64,000 nt of DNA, taken from Pectinophora gossypiella (taxonomy: Eukaryota; Arthropoda; Insecta; Lepidoptera; Gelechiidae). Location: NCBI RefSeq assembly GCF_024362695.1, contig NW_026063240.1, positions 620,001 to 684,000 on the forward strand, written 5' to 3'. The notes beneath the pieces were generated by a model that ran no database searches, was not told where the DNA came from, and saw only the letters and a list, made by a program, of their open reading frames with translations. The first letter of the stretch is position 1; every line of letters begins with the position of its first letter. A program made the position numbers and the translations under genes. Of this stretch, positions 38,136 to 47,907 are shown piece after piece.

Positions 38136-41100
38136 ATGGGCGCGAGCAATCACGCGTTCAACATAGTCTGCGGTCACGAAGCAGACACCAAGACCGATCG
38201 CGCAGTCGCAGCTACGACCTGCGTAACCAGCATATCTCCAAAAGCGAAGCCATGAAGAATCCGGGTGAGTCTTCCAATTCATCTCTTAATGTCGATCAAA
38301 TTACTCAAATTGCGCATGTTCTAAAATCTATGAACCGGTCAGATTCATTAGTAGGTTTAGGCGCTATACAAAATACTGTTCCAGAATTCGATCCCGGGAG
38401 AAAGGAACAGACAATGACTATGTGGTTGCACAAGGTAAACCAATGTGCGAGTATGTATGGTTGGACTGGACAACAGACCAAACATGTCGCACTACAGAAG
38501 TTAAGAGGTGCGGCCCAGAGATGGTACGAGGGGTTATCGTGTGTACTTTACTCCTGGGATGAATGGCAAAAGAAGCTTCTATCCGCGTTTCCTTCTGACG
38601 AGAATTATGGACAAATGTTATGTGATATGTTAGTCAAACGTGCCCGGTTCACCGATTCCCTAGAGGATTACTTTTACGAGAAGATAGGCTTAATAAATAG
38701 ATGCGGAATTGAGGGTCGACGAGCCGTAGAATGTATCTTGCACGGTATCGATGATAGGTCTGTTAGATTGGGAGCCGAAGCTGTCAAATTCGACGACCCG
38801 GACAAATTATTACCTTACTTGCGGAATGTCAGGAATGTTAAATTATCAAACGACCGCAGAATCAATAAAGGCCCTCAAACTAGATACGAAACACAATCAC
38901 GCGTACACCGTTGTCTAAATTGTAAACAGGTAGGCCATATGGTAGCCCAGTGTAAACACCCAATAAAAAAATGTGGGAAATGTGGGAAGATCGGTCACGA
39001 GGCTGAACAATGTTTTTCAAAATCCATTATTCCGGAGAAAACAGTTTTGAGAATCAGTAGTTTAACTTGTCCTGCCCCTAATAAGAAATATTTCAAGCAA
39101 ACATTGGTGAATGGAAAACCTATCGAGGCTTACATAGACTTCGGTAGTGAATGCTCGTTGATCAGGTTTACAGATTTAAAATATATTGGTTCTAAAATGG
39201 AAACACATAATCTACCTGCCTTAAGGGGTTTTGGTAATTCATTGGTTAAAGCGATCGGAAGATCTCATGTTCATATTAGTATAGATGGTGTTGATGCCAA
39301 CCTAGATCTCATTGTGGTCCCCGATAGTGCTATGCATGTACCTCTCATGGTTGGGCAAACTTTTACCGAACAGCCGCACATCGTTATCCGTAAAACAAGC
39401 GAATCTTTAAATATATCTACTTCGGAACTTCTCGACAAACCAAGCCAAAAAGTTAAACTATTTTGTAAAAACGAATTTACTTTTTCTGGTTTATCCATCG
39501 TCGATGTGTACACATCTGATTCAGAGTTTGAAGGAGAGTTATATGTTGAAGGAAGTATAAGGTGTATTAACTGTGTGCAACATTCGGTGCCACCTGGCTT
39601 GTACTACATTCAAAAGGGTCATGGACAGATAGTTGTTAATTGTTCCCCATCTGTAAGCTTCACTTTAAGAAAAGATTCTGTTCTTGCTCGTGGTCAGATA
39701 GCTCACGAAGAAATAACTTCTCAAGTACTGAATATCAATCTTTCTTCAACTCCTGTGCTGCAGCCTATTACTGAGTCCGATTTAAACATTGATAATGACT
39801 TTTCTCTTGATGATAAACAGCGACTATTGGCTTTACTGAATAACTATAGGGAAACTTTCGCATTCAATATGACGGAACTGACGTGTGCATCTGTCGGTGA
39901 CATGACTATAGAATTGCAGGACGATCAACCCGTAGTTTACAGACCGTATAGACTTGCGGCGAAGGAGAAAGAGATTGTCAGGGATATGACTAATGAGTTG
40001 CTCAGCAACAACATCATACGTCCCTCTACTTCATCTTATTCTAGTCCCATTGTACTCGTCAGAAAGAAGACTGGAGAGTTACGTCTTTGCATCGATTATA
40101 GGGCCCTTAACAAAAAAACTGTAAAGGAAAATTACCCAATGCCTCTTATTGACGATCAGCTAGATATACTCGCCGGAAATAAGTTCTACACAACTTTGGA
40201 TCTGGCGTCCGGTTATTATCAGGTCCCCATCCGAGAGCAAGACAAACACAAAACCGCTTTTGTTACACCGGATGGACACTATGAGTTTAACCGGATGCCT
40301 TTTGGGCTGGCAAATGCTCCTGCAACATTCCAGCGCCTAATGAATCAGGTGTTAGGAGCTGCTCGTCACGGAGAGGCATTGGCGTATTTAGATGACATCA
40401 TAATACCATCAAAAACAATTTCTGAAGGCATGACTAGGTTGGAAAATGTATTGAGATTGTTTAAAGAAGCGGGCCTGTCTCTTAAGCCGTCAAAATGCTT
40501 TTTCTTTAAGCGCACAGTAGAGTACTTAGGCTTTGAAGTGTCTGAAAATGGTATCCGTCCCAGTACTAGAAAGATAGAAGCAGTTGATCGGTTTCCTGTT
40601 CCTCAAAACCAGCACAATGTTCGCCAGTTTATAGGGTTAGCTAGTTTCTTCCGGCGGTTTGTGCCAAAATTTTCCATCATTGCTAAACCGTTAACTCAGT
40701 TACTAAAGAAGAATGTGCCGTGGACTTGGGGTGCTGCTCAGGAGACCGCTTTTAGATCTCTGAAAGGAGAATTGTCCCAAAAACCTACTTTGGCGATGTA
40801 CAATCCGAAGGCTGAAACGGAGTTGCATACAGATGCAAGTAAGGTGGGCTTAGCCGGAATTCTTTTGCAGAGAGATGAAACGCGGGTTCTTAAACCTGTT
40901 GCTTATTTCAGCAGACAGACTACTCCGGAGGAACAAAATTATTCCTCGTATGATTTGGAAACACTCGCAGTTGTATCTGCTCTACAAAAATTCCGTGTTT
41001 ATTTAGTTGGTGTCCCGTTCAAACTAGTTACAGACTGCAATTCCTTGAAAGCCACTTTTCAAAAAAGGGACATGCTTCCTCGTGTTGCTAGATGGTGGGA

Positions 41101-42502
41101 ACAAATGCAGGAATTTAATTTTACTATTGAGTACAGGCCAGGTACGTCTATGTCCCACGTTGATGCACTTAGTCGAAACCCAATTCTTAATTCAAACATC
41201 TTGCAGGTACTTACAATATCAGATTCAAACTGGCTAACAACTGTGCAATCTGCAGATGACGACATACAACGAATAATAGGGATACTCAGGGACCCTAACC
41301 TTGACGACTTGGTTGATATTAAATCAAATTTCAAGTTAAAGAACGATAAATTGTTTAGAGTGACCCCAGGCGGTGATCGCTGGGTTGTGCCGAAGGGAGT
41401 ACGCTGGCAAATCACAAAACAGAACCATGACGATATAGGTCATTTTGCTTTTGAAAAAACATTGGAGAAAATTAAATCAAATTACTGGTTTCCCAAGATG
41501 AGGCGTTTCATTAAGAAATATGTAGAATCCTGTTTAGAATGTGCTTACTCCAAGTCTTCAGCTGGGAAAAGACCAGGTTTCTTGCACCCAATACCAAAAG
41601 CTGCAGCTCCTTTTGACACAATTCACATGGATCATACCGGTCCATTTGTACGAAGTAGTAAGGGAAATGTATACATCTTGGTACTGATCGATGCTTTTAC
41701 AAAGTATATTTATTTAAAACCAGTGAGGAATACACAAACTCAAACCACTATTAAAGTATTAAAGGAATATTTTGGAATATTTGCAGTCCCAAAACGGATT
41801 ATTTCTGATAGGGGAAGTTCATTTACAAGTGACAGTTTCAAAGCTTTTATGAAAGAAAAAGGTATCAAGCATGTATTAAATGCCGTGGCAACGCCCAGAG
41901 CAAACGGACAAGTAGAACGATATAATAAGACAATTATCGAAGCTTTGACTGCAAAGACGATAGGCGTAGCCGAAAATAAATGGGATGACTACTTGTCAGA
42001 TGTGCAATGGGGTATGAATAATACATTTAATAAGGGTATAAATCATACACCAGCGGAGGCTTTGTTTGGTAGGCGGTTGATGGGACCAAGTGAGAGTAGG
42101 GTTGTATCCGAAATAGAACCAGACGTAACTCGAACCGATGACAATGTAGTAGATATAAGACAGGATATAAATTCACATGTTTTGAGTAATCAAGAGAAAC
42201 AAAAAGCATACTTCGACAAGACACGTTGTCAGCCGTTAACATATCAAATAGGCGACTTGGTGAGAGTGGAACGTCAAGTTCCATCCACAGGGCAAAGTAG
42301 GAAATTAGTACCGAAATTTCAAGGACCATACAGGATAACAAAAACCTTCGAACATGATCGATATCAAATTGAAGATACTCCACTTACAAAAAAAGGTAGT
42401 AGAGTATACTCTACCATAGTGGCCGTGGACAAAATCAAACCCTGGTTAAATTTCGATCGACCTCACGACAGTGACAGCGAGTTAACTAATGAATCTGATT
42501 GA
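37586..42502 (+). CDS. Gypsy-2 gag-pol polyprotein
   Basis: A single open frame; its 5' side runs back into the LTR without an ATG, and the first in-frame ATG is at 38252 (MKNPGESS). The intended start may have been lost with the leader. Order: RD/SR repeats; capsid-like region (PEFDPGRKEQTMTMWL); two zinc knuckles CLNCKQVGHMVAQC and CGKCGKIGHEAEQC; protease with IDFGSECSL in place of the usual D-S/T-G; reverse transcriptase with SYSSPIVLVRKKTG, LDLASGYYQV and YLDDII (40385); RNase H TDASKVGLAG; integrase HHCC (HFAFEKTLEKI, CLECAYSK) and D, D, E in HMDHTGPF, ISDRGSSFTS and ANGQVERYN; a C-terminal GDLVRVERQ domain. No stops from 37553 to 42502. Confidence 0.92.
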   Translation, partial: SRCRGQRDGRSRSRRDDVLRGQRDGRSCSRRDDVLRRQRDGRSRSRRDDVLRRQRDGRSRSRRDDVLRGQRDGRSCSRRDDVLRRQRDGRSRSRRDDVLRGQRDGRSCSRRDDVLRRQRDERSRSRRDDVLRGQRDGHSCSRRDDVLHRQRDGRSRSRRDDVLRRQRDGRSRSRRDDVLRGQRDGREQSRVQHSLRSRSRHQDRSRSRSYDLRNQHISKSEAMKNPGESSNSSLNVDQITQIAHVLKSMNRSDSLVGLGAIQNTVPEFDPGRKEQTMTMWLHKVNQCASMYGWTGQQTKHVALQKLRGAAQRWYEGLSCVLYSWDEWQKKLLSAFPSDENYGQMLCDMLVKRARFTDSLEDYFYEKIGLINRCGIEGRRAVECILHGIDDRSVRLGAEAVKFDDPDKLLPYLRNVRNVKLSNDRRINKGPQTRYETQSRVHRCLNCKQVGHMVAQCKHPIKKCGKCGKIGHEAEQCFSKSIIPEKTVLRISSLTCPAPNKKYFKQTLVNGKPIEAYIDFGSECSLIRFTDLKYIGSKMETHNLPALRGFGNSLVKAIGRSHVHISIDGVDANLDLIVVPDSAMHVPLMVGQTFTEQPHIVIRKTSESLNISTSELLDKPSQKVKLFCKNEFTFSGLSIVDVYTSDSEFEGELYVEGSIRCINCVQHSVPPGLYYIQKGHGQIVVNCSPSVSFTLRKDSVLARGQIAHEEITSQVLNINLSSTPVLQPITESDLNIDNDFSLDDKQRLLALLNNYRETFAFNMTELTCASVGDMTIELQDDQPVVYRPYRLAAKEKEIVRDMTNELLSNNIIRPSTSSYSSPIVLVRKKTGELRLCIDYRALNKKTVKENYPMPLIDDQLDILAGNKFYTTLDLASGYYQVPIREQDKHKTAFVTPDGHYEFNRMPFGLANAPATFQRLMNQVLGAARHGEALAYLDDIIIPSKTISEGMTRLENVLRLFKEAGLSLKPSKCFFFKRTVEYLGFEVSENGIRPSTRKIEAVDRFPVPQNQHNVRQFIGLASFFRRFVPKFSIIAKPLTQLLKKNVPWTWGAAQETAFRSLKGELSQKPTLAMYNPKAETELHTDASKVGLAGILLQRDETRVLKPVAYFSRQTTPEEQNYSSYDLETLAVVSALQKFRVYLVGVPFKLVTDCNSLKATFQKRDMLPRVARWWEQMQEFNFTIEYRPGTSMSHVDALSRNPILNSNILQVLTISDSNWLTTVQSADDDIQRIIGILRDPNLDDLVDIKSNFKLKNDKLFRVTPGGDRWVVPKGVRWQITKQNHDDIGHFAFEKTLEKIKSNYWFPKMRRFIKKYVESCLECAYSKSSAGKRPGFLHPIPKAAAPFDTIHMDHTGPFVRSSKGNVYILVLIDAFTKYIYLKPVRNTQTQTTIKVLKEYFGIFAVPKRIISDRGSSFTSDSFKAFMKEKGIKHVLNAVATPRANGQVERYNKTIIEALTAKTIGVAENKWDDYLSDVQWGMNNTFNKGINHTPAEALFGRRLMGPSESRVVSEIEPDVTRTDDNVVDIRQDINSHVLSNQEKQKAYFDKTRCQPLTYQIGDLVRVERQVPSTGQSRKLVPKFQGPYRITKTFEHDRYQIEDTPLTKKGSRVYSTIVAVDKIKPWLNFDRPHDSDSELTNESD

Positions 42503-43174
42503 ATAGGCTATATAAAATTGATAAGTAAGAACCTTTGAAATATCCTTTTAGAAATAGTTGTGAAATAAATTATATAGTAGTCATTATTGAGTAGTTCTTA
42601 AGAGATTTGACTATTGTGAAACTTTTATGTCTATATCACAATAAGTTTTCTTTGGTCTGGTAGTACCTATAGCTTCATCAAATATATAATATGAAGCATA
42701 ATCATTTTTCTTCTTATTTTTCATTCTTTGTGATCGAGACGGAAAGGTCTATCGCAGTTTTACTTAATATCAACCGTTTTTAATTTATTTGTACCTGTTT
42801 TGTTTTAAAATTGCTTAATTATTGAGGACGGAAGGGTCCATGCTATGAGCAGAAAGGCTCTTATTGGTATGAAGGACGGAAGGGTCCAAGTTATGAGCAG
42901 AAGGGCTCTTAATGGTTTTAAGGACGGAAGGGTCCATATTATGAGCAGAAAGGCTCTAATGGTATGAAGGACGGAATGGTCCATGTTATGAGCAGAAGGG
43001 CTCTTCATAATGTTTAGGACATTATAGTCCTAAATTGTGACTCTAGTTATAAGATATTTGTTATAATTTGGGCAGAAGGGCCTGGACGGAAAGGTCCCAT
43101 TATCATTTATTAATTATTGTATTTATTGTTCTAATTTTAAGAGCATGAGGTCATGCTCACATAGGATGGCCGAA
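42503..43174 (+). other. Gypsy-2 3' noncoding region with 48-bp repeats
   Basis: After the polyprotein stop the sequence is AT-rich. Four units of about 48 bp begin at 42826, 42874, 42922 and 42969, each with GGACGGAAGGGTCC (nearly its own complement) and ATGAGCAGAAGGGCTC. A degenerate unit follows to about 43100. No frame is convincing on either strand. A purine-rich AGGATGG precedes the 3' LTR. Confidence 0.75.
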
Positions 43175-43672
43175 TGTTAGCGCGTATGATATCCAACACT
43201 ATTTTTCTGAAATTATGAATAGTATTTTGGTGTTTATTATGTTAAAGCCGCACGTGCGCTTTGCACCTGCAAGCGCACGTGTTGTTTGTCGTCTCACCCC
43301 CACTGCTCGGTCGTTTGTTTACTGACCTCTATAAATAGGCTGTTCGACTAGCAAAAGGAGTCAGTCGTGTACGAGCGGTCCGAGAGGTGACATCGAGGAG
43401 TGTGAGTCGATACTATTTATTATATTTACACGTGAGTTATTGCTTTTGCTTAAAATATTGCTGATTGTGTTGCTATAAAAACTATAATCATGTTTTATAA
43501 ATAGATAATATATCTACAATCAGTCGGTTACCAGCTAGGTATATTTATCATCATTTTCATTACTTACAATAAATCGTGGTATTATTACTCTTATTATTTT
43601 ATTTATTTAAAATCCTTTACTATTTGATACAACCATGGCACAAATACCCAGGTTAGCTTAGTTAATATAACA
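43175..43672 (+). repeat. Gypsy-2 3' LTR, complete
   Basis: 498 bp with matching ends TGTTA and TAACA, followed by the duplication TGAG. AATAAA at about 43568 is a candidate polyadenylation signal. Confidence 0.9.
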
Positions 43673-43954
43673 TGAGAGACTTACAATATCCGTTCGTTCC
43701 TTATATTTTAAACAATTACGTACTAATATTAATGAACCGCCACGGATAGCCGTCTCCCTGCTGTACGAGCTGGCAACCTGGTGATTATTGAAGCAAACGA
43801 ACTCATGTTTTTTTATCCAATGTTCAGTTACGTACATAATATCAACACAATTACCGTTTAAAAAAAGTTCAATTTCAAGTTCCTTGCCCAATATTCCTTG
43901 TATGTTTTGGTGTACCAGGTTGATTACATTTGTATTTTTTCTTATTGAATTTTA
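43673..43954 (-). pseudogene. LINE C ORF2, endonuclease N-terminus
   Basis: The minus strand encodes NLVHQNIQGILGKELEIELF, VTEHWIKKHE, RGGSLILVRNCLKYKERTD and VSLS, each matching the LINE B endonuclease start (LVHQNIQGFSGKE, ITEHWF, RGGSLIFIRNSLKYKER). It is cut downstream by Gypsy-2 and upstream by Helitron Y2. No clear ORF2 ATG remains. Confidence 0.87.
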
Positions 43955-44076
43955 TCTTCTATACTTATAATAAATCTGTAGAGAGGTCAATTCTGTACAT
44001 TAAATATTTTTTCAAAATAACTATCAGGGGGTGATAAGTGGTCGATACTGATGCCAAAAATGCAATCACTAAAATT

Positions 44077-44109
<33 letters not shown>

Positions 44110-44189
44110 ATGTTCCTTATAGAAACAAAAACTACTAGACGGATTTTAATGAAACTTGGTACAATTATTCTTCACACTCCTGGACAGGT

Positions 44190-45571
44190 GAAACACTATA
44201 TTTTAAACTACCTTATAGGAAAGGTAGGTAAATAGGAAATGGTGTTAAAATACTGATATGTTTCAGAAATTTATAAGATGGTGTTTACCTGAAGGGCACA
44301 GCTAGATGTTATAGACCGGTGAGCATGAGACAAAGAAAACTCCCTTTGAATTTGTACAATGTATATTTTATAATATAATATTAAAGTACAACCATGGGCA
44401 GGTAAAAACCCTATGGAGGGAGACAGGTCGCGCTTTGGTCCGTCAGGTTAATTGTCACTCCGTTACAACCATGGGATATCACTGTTTAAAAACACTGTCC
44501 GTACACCTGTAGGCACCTCACTTACTCGAGGACCTCCGACTATCAGGCCTACCTGAGGCGTTCCGGAATACCGTACAGGTGATGAGTTGAGGCCGGCTCA
44601 GGCCAGGGCGTGCTGGACGATGGCGGCGCAGCGGGCCAACTGTTACGCAGCTGGCGGGCTGCACGTCCACCGGTCAACCTCGCAGTCCTTCACCGGGCCT
44701 TATCCGGAGTGTTGACAAAAGGAGAGGCGCGGCACATCCACATGCGCGCCGCACAAAGGAAAGCTTCGAAGTGCAAACAACCAAGGCAAGCTCCGCCGTA
44801 ATGAAGCTTGAAATAACTTGCAAACGCAGAAGAAAACAGTAGGAATCTTCATTCACAAAACATTGTTGAAATCATCTGATCCAATCATAAACTTCTTCTT
44901 ACATTAAACTAGCAAAACGTTAGACGTTAAAAACTTGCAAAAGCGTTAAAACTTTAAAACGTTAAAAACTTAAAGAAAAACAAAAAAACACCATAGGTTC
45001 ATCCGGGATAGTTGGGCATCGCTCGGATGAAACCGAAACCCACCCACTGGACCTTAGGCGATGGGATTTCAGTGATGTTGCATCTCGGTTAAGTTGTTTA
45101 TTTAGATCGAGACATCGGCTCTTGATGTCGCCGATAAATCGTGGCTTTTAATTTGCCCACATTATTGTTACGGCAGTGGAGTCTCCGGCGCTCTCGCGAC
45201 GTCCCCACCTCTATAACCTGTCTCTCAGCTCAGCCAGCTGTCCGTCTGACCAGAACCACGAACAAAGTTGCCAAACTAGAAAAAATCTACCAAACCATAA
45301 ATTCGCCGAATCAACGACAACAATCGATCGACTTGTTTGATCCCAAAATTTAAACAATATAATTATAATATATCAAAAATAAATGTTGCAGATAATTTTA
45401 ATATACCAAATTTTGAAGAAAATAAAATAATTAAAAATATTCGGGCCCATCGATAACCCTGCAGCGCCATCTGTGATTTCCTGCGGGTAAAATATAAAAA
45501 CAACGTTAAGTATATCGCCAGAAACCACAAGATGTCGCTACAAGGCTCGTTGGTCCGAAATGCTTCGTTAC
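44190..45571. mobile_element. Unclassified 1.38-kb insertion in Helitron Y2
   Basis: Y1 has the uninterrupted site. Here the sequence is split, with ACAGGT on both sides (44184-44189 and 45572-45577). The insert begins GAAACACTATATTTTAAAC and ends CGAAATGCTTCGTTAC; I see no clear inverted repeat, LTR or simple tail. It has a GC-rich part (about 44580-44800), an AT-rich stretch with repeated ACGTTA motifs (about 44920-44990) and no frame longer than about 70 codons. I do not recognise it; it may be a non-autonomous element or captured transcript. Confidence 0.6.
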
Positions 45572-45589
45572 ACAGGTTATATTTTCATC

Positions 45590-46800
45590 ACGCTACAATC
45601 AATAGGAGCAGAGTAGTGAAGGGAAATTCTTTTGTATGAAAAATCTAAACCACTCAAGTTAGACGTTTGAAATTTGGCATGCAGGTACCTTAGATACCGT
45701 AGAGGTATACTAAGAAAGGAATTCCCGAAAATCCTACGGGAACGGGAATTAGCGGGAAAATCCTTTTGTATGAAAAATCTAAACCACTCAAGTTAGACGT
45801 TTGAAATTTGGCATGCAGGTACCTTAGATACCGTAGAGGTGTACTAAGAAAGGAATTCCCGAAATTCCCACGGGAACGGGAATTAGCGGGAAAATCCTTT
45901 TGTATGAAAAATCTAAACCACTCAAGTTAGACAATTGAAATTTGGCATGCAGGTACCTTAAGTACCGTAGAGGTGCACTAAGAAAGGAATTCCCAAAATT
46001 CTCACGGGAACGGGAATTAGCGGGAAAATCCTTTTGTATGAAAAATCTAAACCACTCAAGTTAGACGTTTGAAATTTGGCATGCAGATACCTTAAGTAAC
46101 GTAGAGGTGCACTAACAAAGGAATTCCCGAAATTCCCACGGGAACGCGAATTAACGGGAAAATCCTTTTGTATGAAAAATCTAAACCACTCAAGTTAGAC
46201 GTTTGAAATTTGGCATGCAGGTACTTTAGTAAACTTAAAGCTTAGTTGCAACAGGATATTACAAAATTCCCACGGGAACGGTAGTTAGCGGGAAAATCCT
46301 TTTGTATGAAAAATCTAAACCACTCAAGTTAGACAATTGAAATTTGGCATGCAAGTACCTTAAGTACCGTAGAGGTGCACTAAGAAAGGAATTCCCAAAA
46401 TTCTCACGGGAACGGGAATTAGCGGGAAAATCCTTTTGTATGAAAAATCTAAACCACTCAAGTTAGACGTTTGAAATTTGGCATGCAGATACCTTAAGTA
46501 CCGTAGTGGTGCACTAAGAAAGGAATTCCCGAAATTCCCACGAGAACGGGAATTAGCGGGAAAATCCTTTTGTATGAAAAATCTAAACCACTCAAGTTAG
46601 ACCTTTGAAATTTGTCATGCAGGTACCTTAGGTACCGTGGAGGTGCACTAAGAAAGGAATTCCCAAATTCCCACGGGAACGCGAATTAACGGGAAAATCC
46701 TTTTGTATGAAAAATCTAAACCACTCAAGTTAGACGTTTGAAATTTGGCATGCAGGTACTTTAGTAAACTTAAAGCTTAGTTGCAACAGGATATTACAAA
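45590..46800 (+). repeat. 134-bp tandem array in Helitron Y2 (9 units)
   Basis: Marker ATGCAG/ATGCAA positions 45679, 45813, 45947, 46081, 46215, 46349, 46483, 46617 and 46750 are 134 bp apart, except the last (133). The unit is the same as in Y1. Two blocks of similar units flank a variant with AAGCTTAGTTGCAACAGG, which recurs near 46770, suggesting a larger internal duplication. Confidence 0.9.
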
Positions 46801-47580
46801 ATTCCCACGGGAACGGTAGTTAGCGGGAAAAAACATTTGTATGAAAAAATCAAATCTAAATAAAAGGAGAAACTGACTGACTCAGTGACTGACATATATC
46901 AACGCATAGCCTGAACGGCTAAACGTAGGCATTTGAAATTTGGAAGGGACATAGCTTAGGTACCGTAGAGGTGCACTAAGAAAGGAATTCCCGGAATTCC
47001 CACGGGAACGGAAATTAGCGGGAAAATCTTTTTGTATGAAAAATCTAAACCGCTTAAGTTAGACGCTTGAAATTTGGCATGCAGGTACCTTAGTTAACTT
47101 AAAGCTTAGTTGCAACAGGATATTGCAAAATTCCCACGGAAACGGGAGTTAGTGGGAAAAAAACATTTGTATGAAAAAATCGAAACCGCGTAAGATAGAT
47201 ATTTTCAATTTAATTCAATTAAATTATTTATTGCATTCCATGTAGTACAATAGGGTGTTACATAGGCATAGGAACTAAAACATGGACCCTATAGGGCACA
47301 GCAACGTTGAAGGGAAGAGAGGAAGTGTGTATTAAAATTAAAACTCAATGAACAATCAATTAAAAAAAAAACAATTCAATCAATTGATTCAATCTAGCAC
47401 GCATGCATACCTTAGTAAATATAAAGTTTATTTTTGGCTGTATTTTGAAAAATGGGAGTTATTGGGAAAAAAAATGTACTTATGAAAATATCTAAACTGC
47501 ATAAGTATGCACTCCCACACACACAAAGATCTCTCTCTTATATAACACGCCACGCGGACGAAGTCGCGGGCAAAAGCTAG

Positions 47581-47907
47581 TATTTAATATGTCCTCATTT
47601 AACTTACTACAGCCAAAGTTTTTCTCTGTTGTCATTAAATTTAATTTAAATTACAAATGTCAGAAATAGGCTATTAAGTAAGGAAATATAATGGGAAAGT
47701 AGTTCTTTGTTCGCGTTACCTCTCCTACCGGCCAAGATTATGATTGTACTATTTTTTGAGAATATATATGAAATTATTCTTTTTAAAATATCTAAATAGG
47801 AGGCACCCGGCATACAATTATTAATTACTGCCCGCCTCAAGAAATGGCTAAGTTGTAAACCCATTGTTTTGCCAATTTCGTCACTAAACATAATAATATT
47901 TTGCGCT
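47581..47907 (-). pseudogene. LINE C ORF1, esterase-like fragment
   Basis: The minus strand encodes NIIMFSDEIGKTMGLQLSHF, AVINNCMPGASYLDIL and STIIILAGRRGNANKELLSHY. A GDS-like FSDE block followed by an NCMPGA block and a GRRGxxN block resembles the esterase (SGNH-type) domain found in ORF1 of some CR1-like LINEs. It lies upstream of the ORF2 pieces in the correct orientation. It is cut on the N-terminal side by LINE D and followed downstream by Helitron Y2; no complete ORF1 is visible. Confidence 0.65.

Larger units (their letters stand above)
37152..43672 (+). mobile_element. Gypsy-2, LTR retrotransposon with truncated 5' LTR
   Basis: It lies in the LINE C endonuclease, flanked by TGAG (37148-37151 and 43673-43676); removing it rejoins the LINE frame as VSLS/VERTVE. 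The 3' LTR (43175-43672, 498 bp) starts TGTTAGCGCG and ends TTAATATAACA. The 5' LTR shows only the first 434 bp (37152-37585); its last 64 bp, the primer-binding site and the leader are missing. The polyprotein is one long frame. The lineage is uncertain; the protease and the D, D, E integrase resemble insect mdg3/blastopia-like elements. Confidence 0.9.
43955..47580 (+). mobile_element. Non-autonomous Helitron Y, copy Y2
   Basis: It starts after A (43954) with TCTTCTATACTTATAATAAA and ends with GCGGACGAAGTCGCGGGC then AAAAGCTAG before T (47581). The layout matches Y1: TGTC microsatellite (about 44080-44110), 134-bp tandem array (about 45590-46800), the inverted LINE 3' fragment (about 47205-47330) and the terminal hairpin. 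It lies between ORF1 and ORF2 of LINE C. A 1.38-kb sequence (44190-45571) is inserted in it. It has no coding capacity of its own. Confidence 0.82.

Noticed and set aside
37512..38282. Minus-strand 256-codon and plus-strand 215-codon frames over the 48-bp array
   Set aside because: The repeat length is divisible by three, so extra frames stay open; only the frame joined to gag has downstream homology.
42805..43008. 67-codon repetitive frame, minus strand
   Set aside because: Antisense of the noncoding 48-bp repeats at the Gypsy-2 3' end.
44610..44801. 63-codon frame in the unclassified insertion
   Set aside because: Short, GC-driven and without any family motif; kept only as a property of the insertion.
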